Shown: positions 50,275-58,987 of the stretch, one piece after another | How the letters are laid out: each line of letters begins with the position of its first letter | How positions within the stretch are numbered: position 1 is the stretch's first letter | From: CAKZQX01 sp034435975 | Lineage (GTDB): Bacteria > Chloroflexota > Chloroflexia > Chloroflexales > Chloroflexaceae | NCBI GenBank assembly: GCA_034435975.1 | Contig: DAOTWD010000018.1 | Coordinates: forward strand, 1 to 64,000 | Reading direction: 5' to 3' | Length of the DNA: 64,000 nucleotides | Notes under the pieces: generated by a model | What the model saw: only the letters and a program-made list of their open reading frames with translations | Told to the model about the DNA's origin: nothing | Databases searched by the model: none | Made by a program: the position numbers and the translations under genes

Positions 50275-51390
50275 TCAGTGTGTCCGTTGTAAGATCGGTT
50301 GCAATGTTGAAGACAACGGGCTACGTTCCAGCAGCTCGGTTTGAATGTCTCCTGCATAGACCTGATCGGCCAGCTGGCGATGCATCGCAGCCATTTTCAT
50401 ACGGCCATGCGCCATATCCCGAAACGCCATATGCTTGAGCAGTAAAGCGGCCTCGTTGCAAGGGGTGAGCCGGTTGGCAAACAGGCGATGGGGCGCACGG
50501 GCTTCAATATTCATGCCATCCCAACGCGTCAGCAGTTCTGCATCACGCTCGGCACGGTAGCGTATGCTCGGTAGGGATTCACTACCATAAATGTCACGAT
50601 GATAACTGGGGAGATAGGTTGCAATCCGCCCCAGTGATTCGTTGATCCGCATTCGATGCCGCTCATCGGGAATGTTGAGATAATCCCAGATAGCAAAATC
50701 GACCCCGATCTCTGCACAGGCGCGCAACAAAGCGCGGGTGGCTGTGTTTGTGTCGTTCACATACGGTATGATCGGTACCATGGCCACGCCTACCGGGATA
50801 CCGGCACGCTTGAGTGTCGCCAGCATTTCCAGGCGCAGATGAGTTGGGGGTGCCTTCGCTTCCAGGCGTTCCGCTATCTGCCGATCCATCGTTACCAGCG
50901 TGGTCATAACGATCGCTAGGCTGCGTTCATTCATACGCTGCAGCAAAGGGATGTCGTCTACAATGCCTAGACCTTTAGTCAGGATCAGGCAGGGTTGTTC
51001 CGCATCAGCGAGAACGTGCAGAACCTGACGGGTAATGCGATAGGTTTGCTCAGCCGGTTGGTAGGGATCACTGAGCGCGGTAATGGCGATCAGGTCGCCC
51101 CGATTCACTCTTGTAAGTTCTTCGGCCAGCAGTTGGGGTAAATTGAGCGGTACATAGATCGTCTCATTCAGTGGACGCGGGTTATAGACCCAACCATCAC
51201 AATAGGAGCAACCTATTTCACACCCAACGTAAATGCTCATTGTATAGGACGATAGAAAAAACTCGTTGATGGTTGGGCGACGAGGGCTGAGGATGGGCCC
51301 CGACAACAAATTCTCACGAAGATAATAGGTCATAATCACATTCCAGTCCGCCAACACCGCGTTGTTGTACGTGAGCAATGATGCTTGCAT
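50275..51390 (-). CDS. Radical SAM protein, spore photoproduct lyase-like (Rv2578c type)
   Basis: About 371 residues from ATG 51390, directly after the stop of the phosphatase gene (TAGTATG), which suggests coupling; ATG 51333 is an alternative. The cluster motif is C-x3-C-x2-C in VGCEIGCSYCDGW, near residue 50. Other motifs are ITALSDPYQPAEQ, LILTKGLGIVDD and VGVAMVPIIPYVND. This matches the radical SAM group annotated as SPL-like or Rv2578c-like, whose function is mostly unknown; DNA or tRNA modification has been proposed. Confidence 0.8.
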   Translation of the reverse strand: MQASLLTYNNAVLADWNVIMTYYLRENLLSGPILSPRRPTINEFFLSSYTMSIYVGCEIGCSYCDGWVYNPRPLNETIYVPLNLPQLLAEELTRVNRGDLIAITALSDPYQPAEQTYRITRQVLHVLADAEQPCLILTKGLGIVDDIPLLQRMNERSLAIVMTTLVTMDRQIAERLEAKAPPTHLRLEMLATLKRAGIPVGVAMVPIIPYVNDTNTATRALLRACAEIGVDFAIWDYLNIPDERHRMRINESLGRIATYLPSYHRDIYGSESLPSIRYRAERDAELLTRWDGMNIEARAPHRLFANRLTPCNEAALLLKHMAFRDMAHGRMKMAAMHRQLADQVYAGDIQTELLERSPLSSTLQPILQRTH

Positions 51391-51391
51391 A

Positions 51392-52168
51392 CTAGTACTG
51401 CGACGGTGCAGGTGCAATCACCTTCAACATATCGGTGTGGAGCCGTCGATTGGACGCAACCAGATGTGGCACTTTGCCTGTCCACTCCTGACCGTGCCAA
51501 TCACTTACCTGACCACCAGCTTCAGCAACCAGGAGTACGCCGGCGGCTGTGTCCCAGGGGTGTAACCCGGTCTCCCAATGACCATCGCTCCATCCTGCTG
51601 CAACGTAGCACAGATCAAGCGCAGCCGATCCACTGCGGCGCACACCCTGAATCTGCAAAATCATACGCGAAAATTCAGCGATGTTATTATCTGGTTGCGT
51701 CGCCCGATCATAAGGAAACCCGGTTGACAGCAGTGCTGCGCCTAATGTCGCCGTTGATGACACGTGCAGCCGTCGGCCATTACAGTACGCACCATGACCG
51801 CGTTGAGCGTAGAATAACTCATTGCGGAGTGGGTCATAAACAACACCCAGGAACGGCTGATTGGCATACCACAGGCCCAGGGACACACAGAAGCAGGGAT
51901 AGCCATGGGTATAATTGGTTGTGCCATCAAGCGGGTCAATCAACCAGGTGTAGTCACTGGTACCACTGGTTGTGTTCCCTTCTTCAGCAACAATGCTGTG
52001 ATCTGGGTAGCGTGAACGGATGGCCTGTACAAGCAGTGCTTCGCTGGCATGATCAACATCAGTCACGAGATCAATGGTTCCCTTCAATTCGATTTGATGC
52101 TCACGTTCCAGACCAGCACGTAGGAGCGCACCAGCCTGATACGCCAGTTCAATAGCAAAATCAAGCAT
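51392..52168 (-). CDS. Inositol monophosphatase family protein
   Basis: A 258-residue lithium-sensitive phosphatase of the SuhB/HisN/CysQ superfamily. Metal motifs are IVAEEGN, WLIDPLDGTTNY and ETGLHPWDTAAGVLLVAEAGG, all complete, so it should be an active magnesium-dependent phosphomonoesterase. Substrate could be inositol-1-phosphate, histidinol phosphate or fructose bisphosphate; the sequence does not decide. It is the first gene of a two-gene unit with the radical SAM gene. Confidence 0.92.
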   Translation of the reverse strand: MLDFAIELAYQAGALLRAGLEREHQIELKGTIDLVTDVDHASEALLVQAIRSRYPDHSIVAEEGNTTSGTSDYTWLIDPLDGTTNYTHGYPCFCVSLGLWYANQPFLGVVYDPLRNELFYAQRGHGAYCNGRRLHVSSTATLGAALLSTGFPYDRATQPDNNIAEFSRMILQIQGVRRSGSAALDLCYVAAGWSDGHWETGLHPWDTAAGVLLVAEAGGQVSDWHGQEWTGKVPHLVASNRRLHTDMLKVIAPAPSQY

Positions 52169-52561
52169 CGCAGCCGTGAGTGCCTTTCATACCACCATGT
52201 ATCGCCGTTCTTTATGATACCTTCACGCTTCTTTCTCGCTGCCCTCCGCCTCTTCCTTTGCTACTATCAGGTACCGCCGTTCTTTATTGTAACAGGTACG
52301 ACCAGCTGCGTAAACTTTCTATTTTGTCATACTGTAAGGCTTGCATCCATGGTGCTTTCCAGCTACAATCCGGTTTGCTCTGAGTCATAGATGCCCGTTC
52401 AGGTGGAGTGATCTGGAGAGGCATTGACCTTCCTGTCGTTTCCTTGTCGGCTCGTTGTCGTGGCAAGGCCGTCGTAACAGGCTGACCAGCGGATTGTGTG
52501 AGGGCCGTAAACCCCTGTTTCCCAGAATAGTGTTCAGTCATAGTCATACTCGCGTGATGAG
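52169..52561. other. Divergent intergenic gap
   Basis: About 390 bases between the phosphatase and glycosyltransferase genes. It has a 17-base direct repeat with one mismatch, GTATCGCCGTTCTTTAT at about 52198 and GTACCGCCGTTCTTTAT at 52271. No gene is seen. Confidence 0.35.
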
Positions 52562-53506
52562 ATGATAGGTGTCATCATTGTCTCCTATAACACCAGCGCA
52601 TTGCTCGCTGCCTGTCTGGAATCATTGGGTGCCTGCACGCTGCCCTTGCGTATTGTGGTGGTTGATAATGCCTCGCAGGATGAGAGTGTCCTGCTAACAC
52701 AAACACGCTTTCCTACGGTTGAGGTGTGTGCTCTAGAAAGTAACCGCGGGTTTGCCGCTGCCACGAATATTGGATTCCGCCGACTCGCTGGCGCGAATGA
52801 AACCCCGGCGCTCTCTCGCATCCCCTTCACGCTGGTACTCAACCCGGATACAGTGGTACATCCCGGCGCTGTGGAAACGCTGGTACGTTTTTTGCAGGCC
52901 CATCCGCGAGCAGGCCTGGTCAGTCCACGGCTGCTCAATCCAGATGGGACAGTGCAACGTGCAGCGTTTCGCTTTCCCACATTGGCGATGAGTCTCCTGG
53001 AAGTCTTTCCGCCCGGTGAAGTGCTACCCGGTCGGTTGTATAATTCCTGGTGGCATGGGCGCTATCCACAGGAAGGTCAGGGGACGGTTCCTTTGCAGAT
53101 TGATCATCCATTAGGAGCGTGCATGCTGGTGCGCCAGGCAACGGTAGCAGAGGTGGGACTCCTCGATGAACACTACTTTATGTACAGCGAGGAAATAGCG
53201 TGGTGCTGGCGCATCAGGCAGGCAGGCTGGACCATCTGGCAAGTGCCACAGGCGCAGGTTGTGCATGTTGGAGGTGCCGCTACCCGCCAGTTTCGGCAGC
53301 ACATGTTGATCGAACTGCATCGCAGTCGGGTTGCTTTCTTTCAACACCACTATCCAGCCCGGTTTTTGGCAGCCCATCGAGCGATTACGCGCGTTGGGAT
53401 GATCTGGGCCAGTGGGCGTGCGTGGCGGGACTATGCGCGGGGTTGTATAACACGGGCTGAATTATGCACTCGTTTGTGGGCTTACGGTGAAATAATGCGA
53501 CTGTGA
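52562..53506 (+). CDS. Family 2 glycosyltransferase (rhamnosyltransferase-like)
   Basis: A 314-residue GT-A enzyme. MIGVIIVSYNTSALLAACLESL at the N-terminus, VVVDNASQDESV, the donor-metal motif LVLNPDTVV, GACMLVRQATVAEVGLLDE and the acceptor motif YSEEIAWCWRIRQAGW match the rhamnosyltransferase/WbbL-type GT2 group. It lacks membrane segments and should add a sugar to a cell-envelope glycan. The ribosome site is weak. It stands alone in the window. Confidence 0.9.
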   Translation: MIGVIIVSYNTSALLAACLESLGACTLPLRIVVVDNASQDESVLLTQTRFPTVEVCALESNRGFAAATNIGFRRLAGANETPALSRIPFTLVLNPDTVVHPGAVETLVRFLQAHPRAGLVSPRLLNPDGTVQRAAFRFPTLAMSLLEVFPPGEVLPGRLYNSWWHGRYPQEGQGTVPLQIDHPLGACMLVRQATVAEVGLLDEHYFMYSEEIAWCWRIRQAGWTIWQVPQAQVVHVGGAATRQFRQHMLIELHRSRVAFFQHHYPARFLAAHRAITRVGMIWASGRAWRDYARGCITRAELCTRLWAYGEIMRL

Positions 53507-54035
53507 TGATAAAATCATGTTTGCATGAACAGCGCGGCGGTGCTATATTAGAAATTGTCACGAACAAAAGTCTATACGATGGTAACGTATACAACTTCTA
53601 CACGATGATACTTGTCTTGTGGCGGCTTTGTCGAAATGTGTACAGCGATGACGTAATCAGGCATATCTGCTCCAGATACGGAGAAAGGCCCGCTTCTTGA
53701 ACTGCTTTCCTGTGCGCCAGTCTAAGTAACCGTGCTGCGAGGCGTACTGAAACAGTACATAATATCGTACACATAACTTCAGAGTCCTTGATGTGAAGAT
53801 GAACGATTGATTCGGGTATGTCAGGTGGATTTTTCCGGTGCCAGGCACAATATGATACTTCTTTTCCTGTATTACCGTACAGAACTCAGTTGCGTATGCT
53901 GAGCTGGTTGATCACCCTTTTCGGTAGTATGCAGGTATTGATTGTATCTCCAACGCCAGCCCCGAAGTATTTCGCCATGCCCCATACCCTCACCTGCGCA
54001 ACATTCTCTCTCAGAAGGAGCAGCACACACGAACG
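53507..54035. other. Non-coding gap upstream of the NYN-LOTUS gene
   Basis: About 530 bases with only short unconvincing frames and no strong hairpin. AGAAGGAG at 54013-54020 precedes the next gene by about 15 bases. Confidence 0.35.
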
Positions 54036-56387
54036 ATGATTTATGAACCTAAACGACCTGATGTAGCGGTCTTTATTGATTTCGAGAACGTGTATGTAAG
54101 TATCCGTGATAAGCTTGATGCCAATCCCAACTTCGAGACCATCATGGATCGGTGCAACGATCTCGGGCGTGTTGTTGTGGCCCGGGCCTATGCTGATTGG
54201 TACCGCTACCCACGTGTAACCAGTGCGCTCTATGCCAATGGCATTGAGCCAATGTACGTTCCAACCTATTATTACGATAAGGAAATGGGCCGCACAGGTC
54301 GGGCTATTAAGAATAGCGTGGATATGAACCTGTGCATTGACGCGATGAAGACCTTGTATACCACGACCAACATTGAAAAGTTTGTCCTGGCAACGGGCGA
54401 TCGCGATTTTATCCCGCTGGTAAACAGTATTCGGCAGCAGGGGAAAGAAGTGATCATCATTGGTATTGGTGGGGCTGCATCGGCGCATCTTGCCCAGAGT
54501 GCTGATGAGTTTATTTTTTATGAGCAACTGGTAGGTAAGGCTCCATCCCGTGCAACCAATGGACGCCAGCGTTCACGTTCGGGCGAGGCCTCACGCGGAG
54601 CTGATGAGGAGGGCACGGGGGAAACTGCGAGACCGGCGGTTGCTGGCCTGACCTCCGAGCCAGATGTGTATGATGTGTTGGTAGAAGCTGTGCATCTCGT
54701 ACGACAACGTGGGTATGTCTCGACCCTGGGATCGCTGAAGTTGGTGATGAAAGAGCTGATGGGTGGCGACTTTAAGGAGAGTCGCTATCGTGATCTGAAT
54801 GGGCGGCCGTTTGCCAAGTTCAAGGATTTTGTGCTGGATGCGGAGCGTCGGAATAAAGTAATTATTTTCACCAGTGGGACGGTCAATGAAGTCTTCTTGC
54901 CGGGTGAAGATCCGCTCAAACTCTCACAATTTGCATCTGATTTGAACGAAGAGCCGGTTGATGGCGGCTATGATCTCGCTCCCCTCAATAACGGGGCGGG
55001 CAATGGTCTGGCCGAAACAACATTGCCCGAAGTGCAGGAACCAGCCGAGCCCCCCCCTACCTCGACAACGAGCCGCCGCCGTCGCCGCCGTTCGCGTGGT
55101 CAGCGTAAGGCGGCAGAGGAGACGCCGCCTATGCCAGAGCAGCCTGTTCTCGATGCAGCAGCGGAGACCAGTCTGCCAGAGGTGCCACCGGGTGAACAGC
55201 TGGATGAAGCACTGGAACAGCCAGATGATATGGCATCCATTCCAACGATAGATCGGTTCGAATATCCGGTCGCGCTCAGTGCAATCTTTGATGAGCAACC
55301 ATCCGATCAAACCTTGTTTGACATACTGACGGATATGGGCTTTACTTCCCTGTTGCCTTCTGAAGACAAGCCCAGATCGGAATCCGGTAGCAACGTTCCA
55401 GCCGGAGTGAACCTCTTTGATGAACTGTTACCATCTGCCGAGACGCTCCCAGGATCCTGGGGCGGGCCAGAGGTTGAGTTACCCGTCAATCTTGACTTCT
55501 GGCAGACCGACGATGTGCAATCTGACACAAAAGATCCAGCTGACCAGGATCTCGTTCTGCCTGAAGCAGATCCTGACAACATTGCGGCCGAAGTAGCGGC
55601 GTGGTTTGGCGAACTACAACGTCCTATGCCAATAGGTGATGCGGATATGACGGCAGAAGAACTGGATGCCTGGTTGGCAGCAGGTGATTCTAGAGCCGAT
55701 GCAGCATCGGGTACCGTTGTAGCGGATAACCATCCCTCGGCACTGGTTGAAGCACATTTGCCGACTGCGTTGCGGTTTGATACTGATCAGCCGCTAACCA
55801 CAGAAGATACCGAGGTGACACTGGCGAGCATGCCGGAAGCCGCGCCTATGGACGAAGGTGCGCAACCCGCGTTGATGGACGCGACGACAGCAGATACGGA
55901 GGCAGCGCTGGCAGATGAGGCGATGATTTCCCCGACTGACCAGGTACCGATCACCGAAGAGGCAGTAGCGGCTGCTGCCAGTATGCCCGCAGCGACGCTG
56001 GGCGACACTGATGAAGCGTCATCCGAGCCTGTGTTCGCCAGTGACGTAGACACCCGGTCTGACATAGCAGCAGAACAACTTGATGATGATCACGATACCG
56101 AAGTTGAAGCGATCGATCCAGTCATCTTCGATGATACCGAATGGCATATGTTCACTCATGCTATGGCTGGTTTTGCCAAACCTGTTTCGTTCGCCCAGAT
56201 CTTTGATCTCTTACGCGAGCAACGCAAACAACACAACCTGACACGTACAAACGAACAAATTCGCACGATGGTCAAGCAAGCGATTAATAACGGTCTGTTA
56301 GAGCGTGTTGGTCGTGGCAAGCGGGTCTATTACAAACTCAAGTTCGATCGTAGATCGGAAGAGCGTGAAAAAGTGTCTGAACAATGA
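54036..56387 (+). CDS. NYN (PIN-like) nuclease with LOTUS and C-terminal winged-helix domains
   Basis: 783 residues. Residues about 8-165 form a NYN/LabA (DUF88) domain with acidic positions D15 (VFIDFEN), D96 (SVDMNL) and D122/D124 (TGDRDF), the PIN-like metal site, so RNase activity is plausible. Residues about 209-291 form an OST-HTH/LOTUS domain (DVYDVLVEAVHLVRQRG and FAKFKDFVLDA), which binds RNA in other systems. Next come a basic patch of six arginines (about 347-355) and roughly 350 acidic, probably disordered residues. About 705-775 form another winged-helix-like domain (FTHAMAGFAKPVSFAQIFD, LLERVGRGKRVYYKL). Likely an RNA-processing protein with multivalent RNA binding. The ribosome site is spaced 15 bases from the ATG. 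Confidence 0.88.
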   Translation: MIYEPKRPDVAVFIDFENVYVSIRDKLDANPNFETIMDRCNDLGRVVVARAYADWYRYPRVTSALYANGIEPMYVPTYYYDKEMGRTGRAIKNSVDMNLCIDAMKTLYTTTNIEKFVLATGDRDFIPLVNSIRQQGKEVIIIGIGGAASAHLAQSADEFIFYEQLVGKAPSRATNGRQRSRSGEASRGADEEGTGETARPAVAGLTSEPDVYDVLVEAVHLVRQRGYVSTLGSLKLVMKELMGGDFKESRYRDLNGRPFAKFKDFVLDAERRNKVIIFTSGTVNEVFLPGEDPLKLSQFASDLNEEPVDGGYDLAPLNNGAGNGLAETTLPEVQEPAEPPPTSTTSRRRRRRSRGQRKAAEETPPMPEQPVLDAAAETSLPEVPPGEQLDEALEQPDDMASIPTIDRFEYPVALSAIFDEQPSDQTLFDILTDMGFTSLLPSEDKPRSESGSNVPAGVNLFDELLPSAETLPGSWGGPEVELPVNLDFWQTDDVQSDTKDPADQDLVLPEADPDNIAAEVAAWFGELQRPMPIGDADMTAEELDAWLAAGDSRADAASGTVVADNHPSALVEAHLPTALRFDTDQPLTTEDTEVTLASMPEAAPMDEGAQPALMDATTADTEAALADEAMISPTDQVPITEEAVAAAASMPAATLGDTDEASSEPVFASDVDTRSDIAAEQLDDDHDTEVEAIDPVIFDDTEWHMFTHAMAGFAKPVSFAQIFDLLREQRKQHNLTRTNEQIRTMVKQAINNGLLERVGRGKRVYYKLKFDRRSEEREKVSEQ

Positions 56388-56424
56388 CGGGTACTATCAG
56401 TACTGCCGATAGCATGTGAACCTG

Positions 56425-57171
56425 ATGACAATTATCAAAATTTGCGGTCTCTCTACGCCGGAACATGCGCTCGCTGCCGCCACAGCGGGCGCAGACTGGT
56501 TAGGGCTGGTGTTTGCGCCCAGTCGTCGTCAGGTGACGGTTGACCAGGCGGCTGCGATTGTCGCGGCACTGCGGCAAGACGCGATCGGGCAGCGTGTGCG
56601 GGTGGTCGGGTTGTTTGTGCATACCCAACCAGCACAGATTAATATGATTGCAGACTATTGCGGTCTGGATTATGTACAATTGAGTGGAGATGAAACGCCA
56701 GCAGAGGCGTTTGAGATTGCACGTCCGGTACTGAAAGTCTTTCGCCCAGAGACGGATCCGATGGCCGTAGCGTGGCGGGCGCTGTTTCATGGTCAGCCGC
56801 AAACGAATATCCGATCAGCAGCAGTCTTGCCAGTACCCTGTTTTCCAGACATCAACCAGCGCTTCCTGGCGCTGGTTGATGCCCATGTGCCGGGGGTCTA
56901 TGGTGGTACCGGTGTACAGGCCGATTGGGTGCAAGCGGCGGAACTGGCCCGTGACTGTACGTTGATGCTGGCAGGAGGCTTAACGCCAGAAAATGTAGCC
57001 GAGGCCATCCGCCAGGTGCGTCCGTGGGGGGTCGATGTTAGCAGCGGTGTCGAAACGAATGGGGTAAAGGATGTGACACGCATTGCCGCCTTTATTCGTG
57101 CCGTGCGTCGGGTCAATTTACCGCTTATTGAGGATCGCTATCATGAGGGCACTCACAAAGATGTGGTATAG
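56425..57171 (+). CDS. trpF: Phosphoribosylanthranilate isomerase
   Basis: About 248 residues from ATG 56425 (MTIIKICGLS); the GTG at 56416 is also possible. A TIM barrel catalysing the Amadori step of tryptophan synthesis. The catalytic Cys is in IKICG and the catalytic Asp in LVDAHVPGVYGGTG; other motifs are GLVFAPSRRQV and GGLTPENVAEAI with GVDVSSGVET. It carries a modest insertion (about 115-145) relative to compact TrpF enzymes of about 200 residues. It follows the NYN-LOTUS gene by 37 bases and may be co-transcribed with it. trpB lies further downstream on the same strand. Confidence 0.95.
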   Translation: MTIIKICGLSTPEHALAAATAGADWLGLVFAPSRRQVTVDQAAAIVAALRQDAIGQRVRVVGLFVHTQPAQINMIADYCGLDYVQLSGDETPAEAFEIARPVLKVFRPETDPMAVAWRALFHGQPQTNIRSAAVLPVPCFPDINQRFLALVDAHVPGVYGGTGVQADWVQAAELARDCTLMLAGGLTPENVAEAIRQVRPWGVDVSSGVETNGVKDVTRIAAFIRAVRRVNLPLIEDRYHEGTHKDVV

Positions 57172-57214
57172 TATCATATTATTTTATGAATGACATTGGT
57201 AAAGGAGGTTTGCG

Positions 57215-57568
57215 GTGAAAGGTTTCCTCAAGTTTCTGGTGCTTGCAACCGTAGTTGGCGTGGCCGTCTTTTTTGTCCTGCGTCGCTTTCGTCAGGATAG
57301 TGTGTTTGACCTGCCCCCCGTGAGTGGGAGCGCGGGTAGCAATAGCAATCCTAACAGTGGACAGCGACGTAGTATCAGTCCAGAATTGCTCGAAATATTG
57401 GCCGACCCGGCAGACAAGGGGCCAGTGGAACTGCTACGCGATGCGGAAGGCAAGGAGTGGTTGGTCAATCGGCGTAATGGGTATCGCTATCCGGTTGAGG
57501 ATGGTATTCCCATTATGTTAATTGAAGAGGGTGAGAAGTATAAGGACGAAAGCTTGATCACGGGTTGA
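57215..57568 (+). CDS. Membrane-anchored Trm112-like protein without zinc cysteines
   Basis: 117 residues from GTG 57215, six bases after AAAGGAGG. An N-terminal helix (FLKFLVLATVVGVAVFFVL) is followed by a linker and a C-terminal domain (about 58-110) that follows the Trm112/UPF0434 pattern: LLEILADPADKGPVEL, then YRYPVEDGIPIMLIEEG. In the family the LAxP turn is LACPxCKG and a second Cys pair follows; here those positions are Asp, Asp and non-Cys residues (NRRNG), so zinc cannot bind as usual. Function is unknown; Trm112 proteins are partners or activators of methyltransferases. It lies between trpF and trpB. Confidence 0.75.
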   Translation: MKGFLKFLVLATVVGVAVFFVLRRFRQDSVFDLPPVSGSAGSNSNPNSGQRRSISPELLEILADPADKGPVELLRDAEGKEWLVNRRNGYRYPVEDGIPIMLIEEGEKYKDESLITG

Positions 57569-57728
57569 TCCCTGGTGCCAATGCGTGTTGTGTGCCTACC
57601 GTAGCAGCGGTAGCCTGTTGAGCCGACGCAGGTCGGCTTCACTGGTCATAGCACGCCATTTCAGTCGTCGGGCAGCTACAAACAGACAGAAAACGCTATT
57701 ATCAAACACGAGGCAGAACTGAATCTTG
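57569..57728. other. Two stem-loops upstream of trpB
   Basis: CTACCG/CGGTAG pair at 57596-57601 and 57608-57613, and AGCCGAC/GTCGGCT at 57621-57627 and 57632-57638. No T-run or Trp-rich leader peptide is visible, so a trp attenuator is not supported, but the stems may affect trpB expression. Confidence 0.45.
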
Positions 57729-58925
57729 ATGACACAACCCAAAGAACAACCCGTTGCAGGTCGCTTCGGGCCATATGGTGGGTGCTATGTGCCCGAAACG
57801 TTGATGCCAGCCATAACGGCACTTAATGCTGCCTATACTGCCGTGCGGCACGATCCGAGCTTCTGGGAAGAACTGGCGCATTTACAGCATACCTACACCG
57901 GCCGTCCTACACCGCTCAGCTTTGCCGCACGTCTGACGGCGCATTGTGGAGGCGCACGCATCTATCTGAAGCGCGAAGATCTGGCGCATACCGGGGCACA
58001 TAAGATAAACAATGCGCTTGGTCAGGGGTTGCTGGCTCGACGTATGGGTAAACGGCGGGTGATTGCAGAGACCGGGGCGGGACAGCATGGTGTGGCGACA
58101 GCAACCGTGTGTGCGCTCCTGGGATTGGAATGTGTAGTCTATATGGGCACCGAAGACATGGTTCGTCAGCGACCCAACGTCTTTCGGATGCGCCTGCTGG
58201 GGGCCGAGGTGCGTGGAGTCGATGCAGGGAGTCGCACACTCAAAGATGCGATCAACGAGGCGATGCGCGATTGGGTGACGCACCCGGATAGTTATTACCT
58301 GCTCGGTTCAGCGCTTGGCCCGCATCCATATCCAACTATGGTGCGCGACTTCCAAAGCGTTATCGGGCGGGAAGCCTATCGGCAAATGCTTGAGGCCATC
58401 GGTACCCTGCCTGACGTGATTGTGGCCTGTGTGGGCGGTGGTTCCAACGCAATTGGCATCTTTCACGCCTTTCTTGAACACCCCGGTGTACAGTTGCGCG
58501 GTGTGGAAGCTGGTGGGCGTGGGGTGCAACTCGGTGAGCATGCGGCGCGGTTTCTGGGTGCGCTGCCAGGTGTGCTCCATGGAACCTATTCCTATGTGTT
58601 ACAAGATGCCGATGGCCAAATTGCGCTGACTCATAGTGTGTCCGCCGGTTTAGACTATGCCAGTATTGGCCCGGAGCATGCCTGGCTCCACGATAGTGGT
58701 CGAGCCTGTTACACGCTGGCAACCGATGCCGAAGCCCTCGATGCGTTTCAAAAACTGGCCGAACTGGAGGGCATCTTGCCCGCGCTAGAAAGTGCGCACG
58801 CGATTGCCGAAGCATTGAAACTGGCGCCAACGATGCGCTCGGATCAAACGATCCTCGTGAATCTCTCTGGCCGCGGTGACAAAGATATTTTTACGGTGGC
58901 TGAGGAGCTGGACGTGGCGCTCTGA
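57729..58925 (+). CDS. trpB: Tryptophan synthase beta subunit
   Basis: 398 residues from ATG 57729; the TTG three bases earlier is not preferred. A PLP enzyme joining indole and serine. The lysine that holds PLP is in EDLAHTGAHKINNALGQ, followed by ETGAGQHGVATA, the phosphate-binding CVGGGSNAIG and the C-terminal NLSGRGDKD. Length and motifs match the classic TrpB1 class, which pairs with TrpA. No trpA gene is adjacent: the next gene is a lipid kinase. Same strand as trpF. Confidence 0.96.
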   Translation: MTQPKEQPVAGRFGPYGGCYVPETLMPAITALNAAYTAVRHDPSFWEELAHLQHTYTGRPTPLSFAARLTAHCGGARIYLKREDLAHTGAHKINNALGQGLLARRMGKRRVIAETGAGQHGVATATVCALLGLECVVYMGTEDMVRQRPNVFRMRLLGAEVRGVDAGSRTLKDAINEAMRDWVTHPDSYYLLGSALGPHPYPTMVRDFQSVIGREAYRQMLEAIGTLPDVIVACVGGGSNAIGIFHAFLEHPGVQLRGVEAGGRGVQLGEHAARFLGALPGVLHGTYSYVLQDADGQIALTHSVSAGLDYASIGPEHAWLHDSGRACYTLATDAEALDAFQKLAELEGILPALESAHAIAEALKLAPTMRSDQTILVNLSGRGDKDIFTVAEELDVAL

Positions 58926-58943
58926 AAACCAGAAACGAGGAAC

Positions 58944-58978
58944 GCGCCACAAACCATCGTTATCGTTGTTTGTGGTGC
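58944..58978 (+). other. Stem-loop between trpB and the lipid kinase gene
   Basis: GCGCCACAAAC (58944-58954) pairs with GTTTGTGGTGC (58968-58978), one G-U, 13-base loop. The stem ends directly before AAGG and ten bases before the ATG at 58988, so it could modulate initiation or weakly terminate trpB transcripts. Confidence 0.55.
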
Positions 58979-58987
58979 AAGGTCTGT

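Noticed and set aside
57596..57638. Tryptophan attenuator before trpB
   Set aside because: Two small stems exist, but there is no Trp-codon leader peptide, T-box specifier pattern or T-run.
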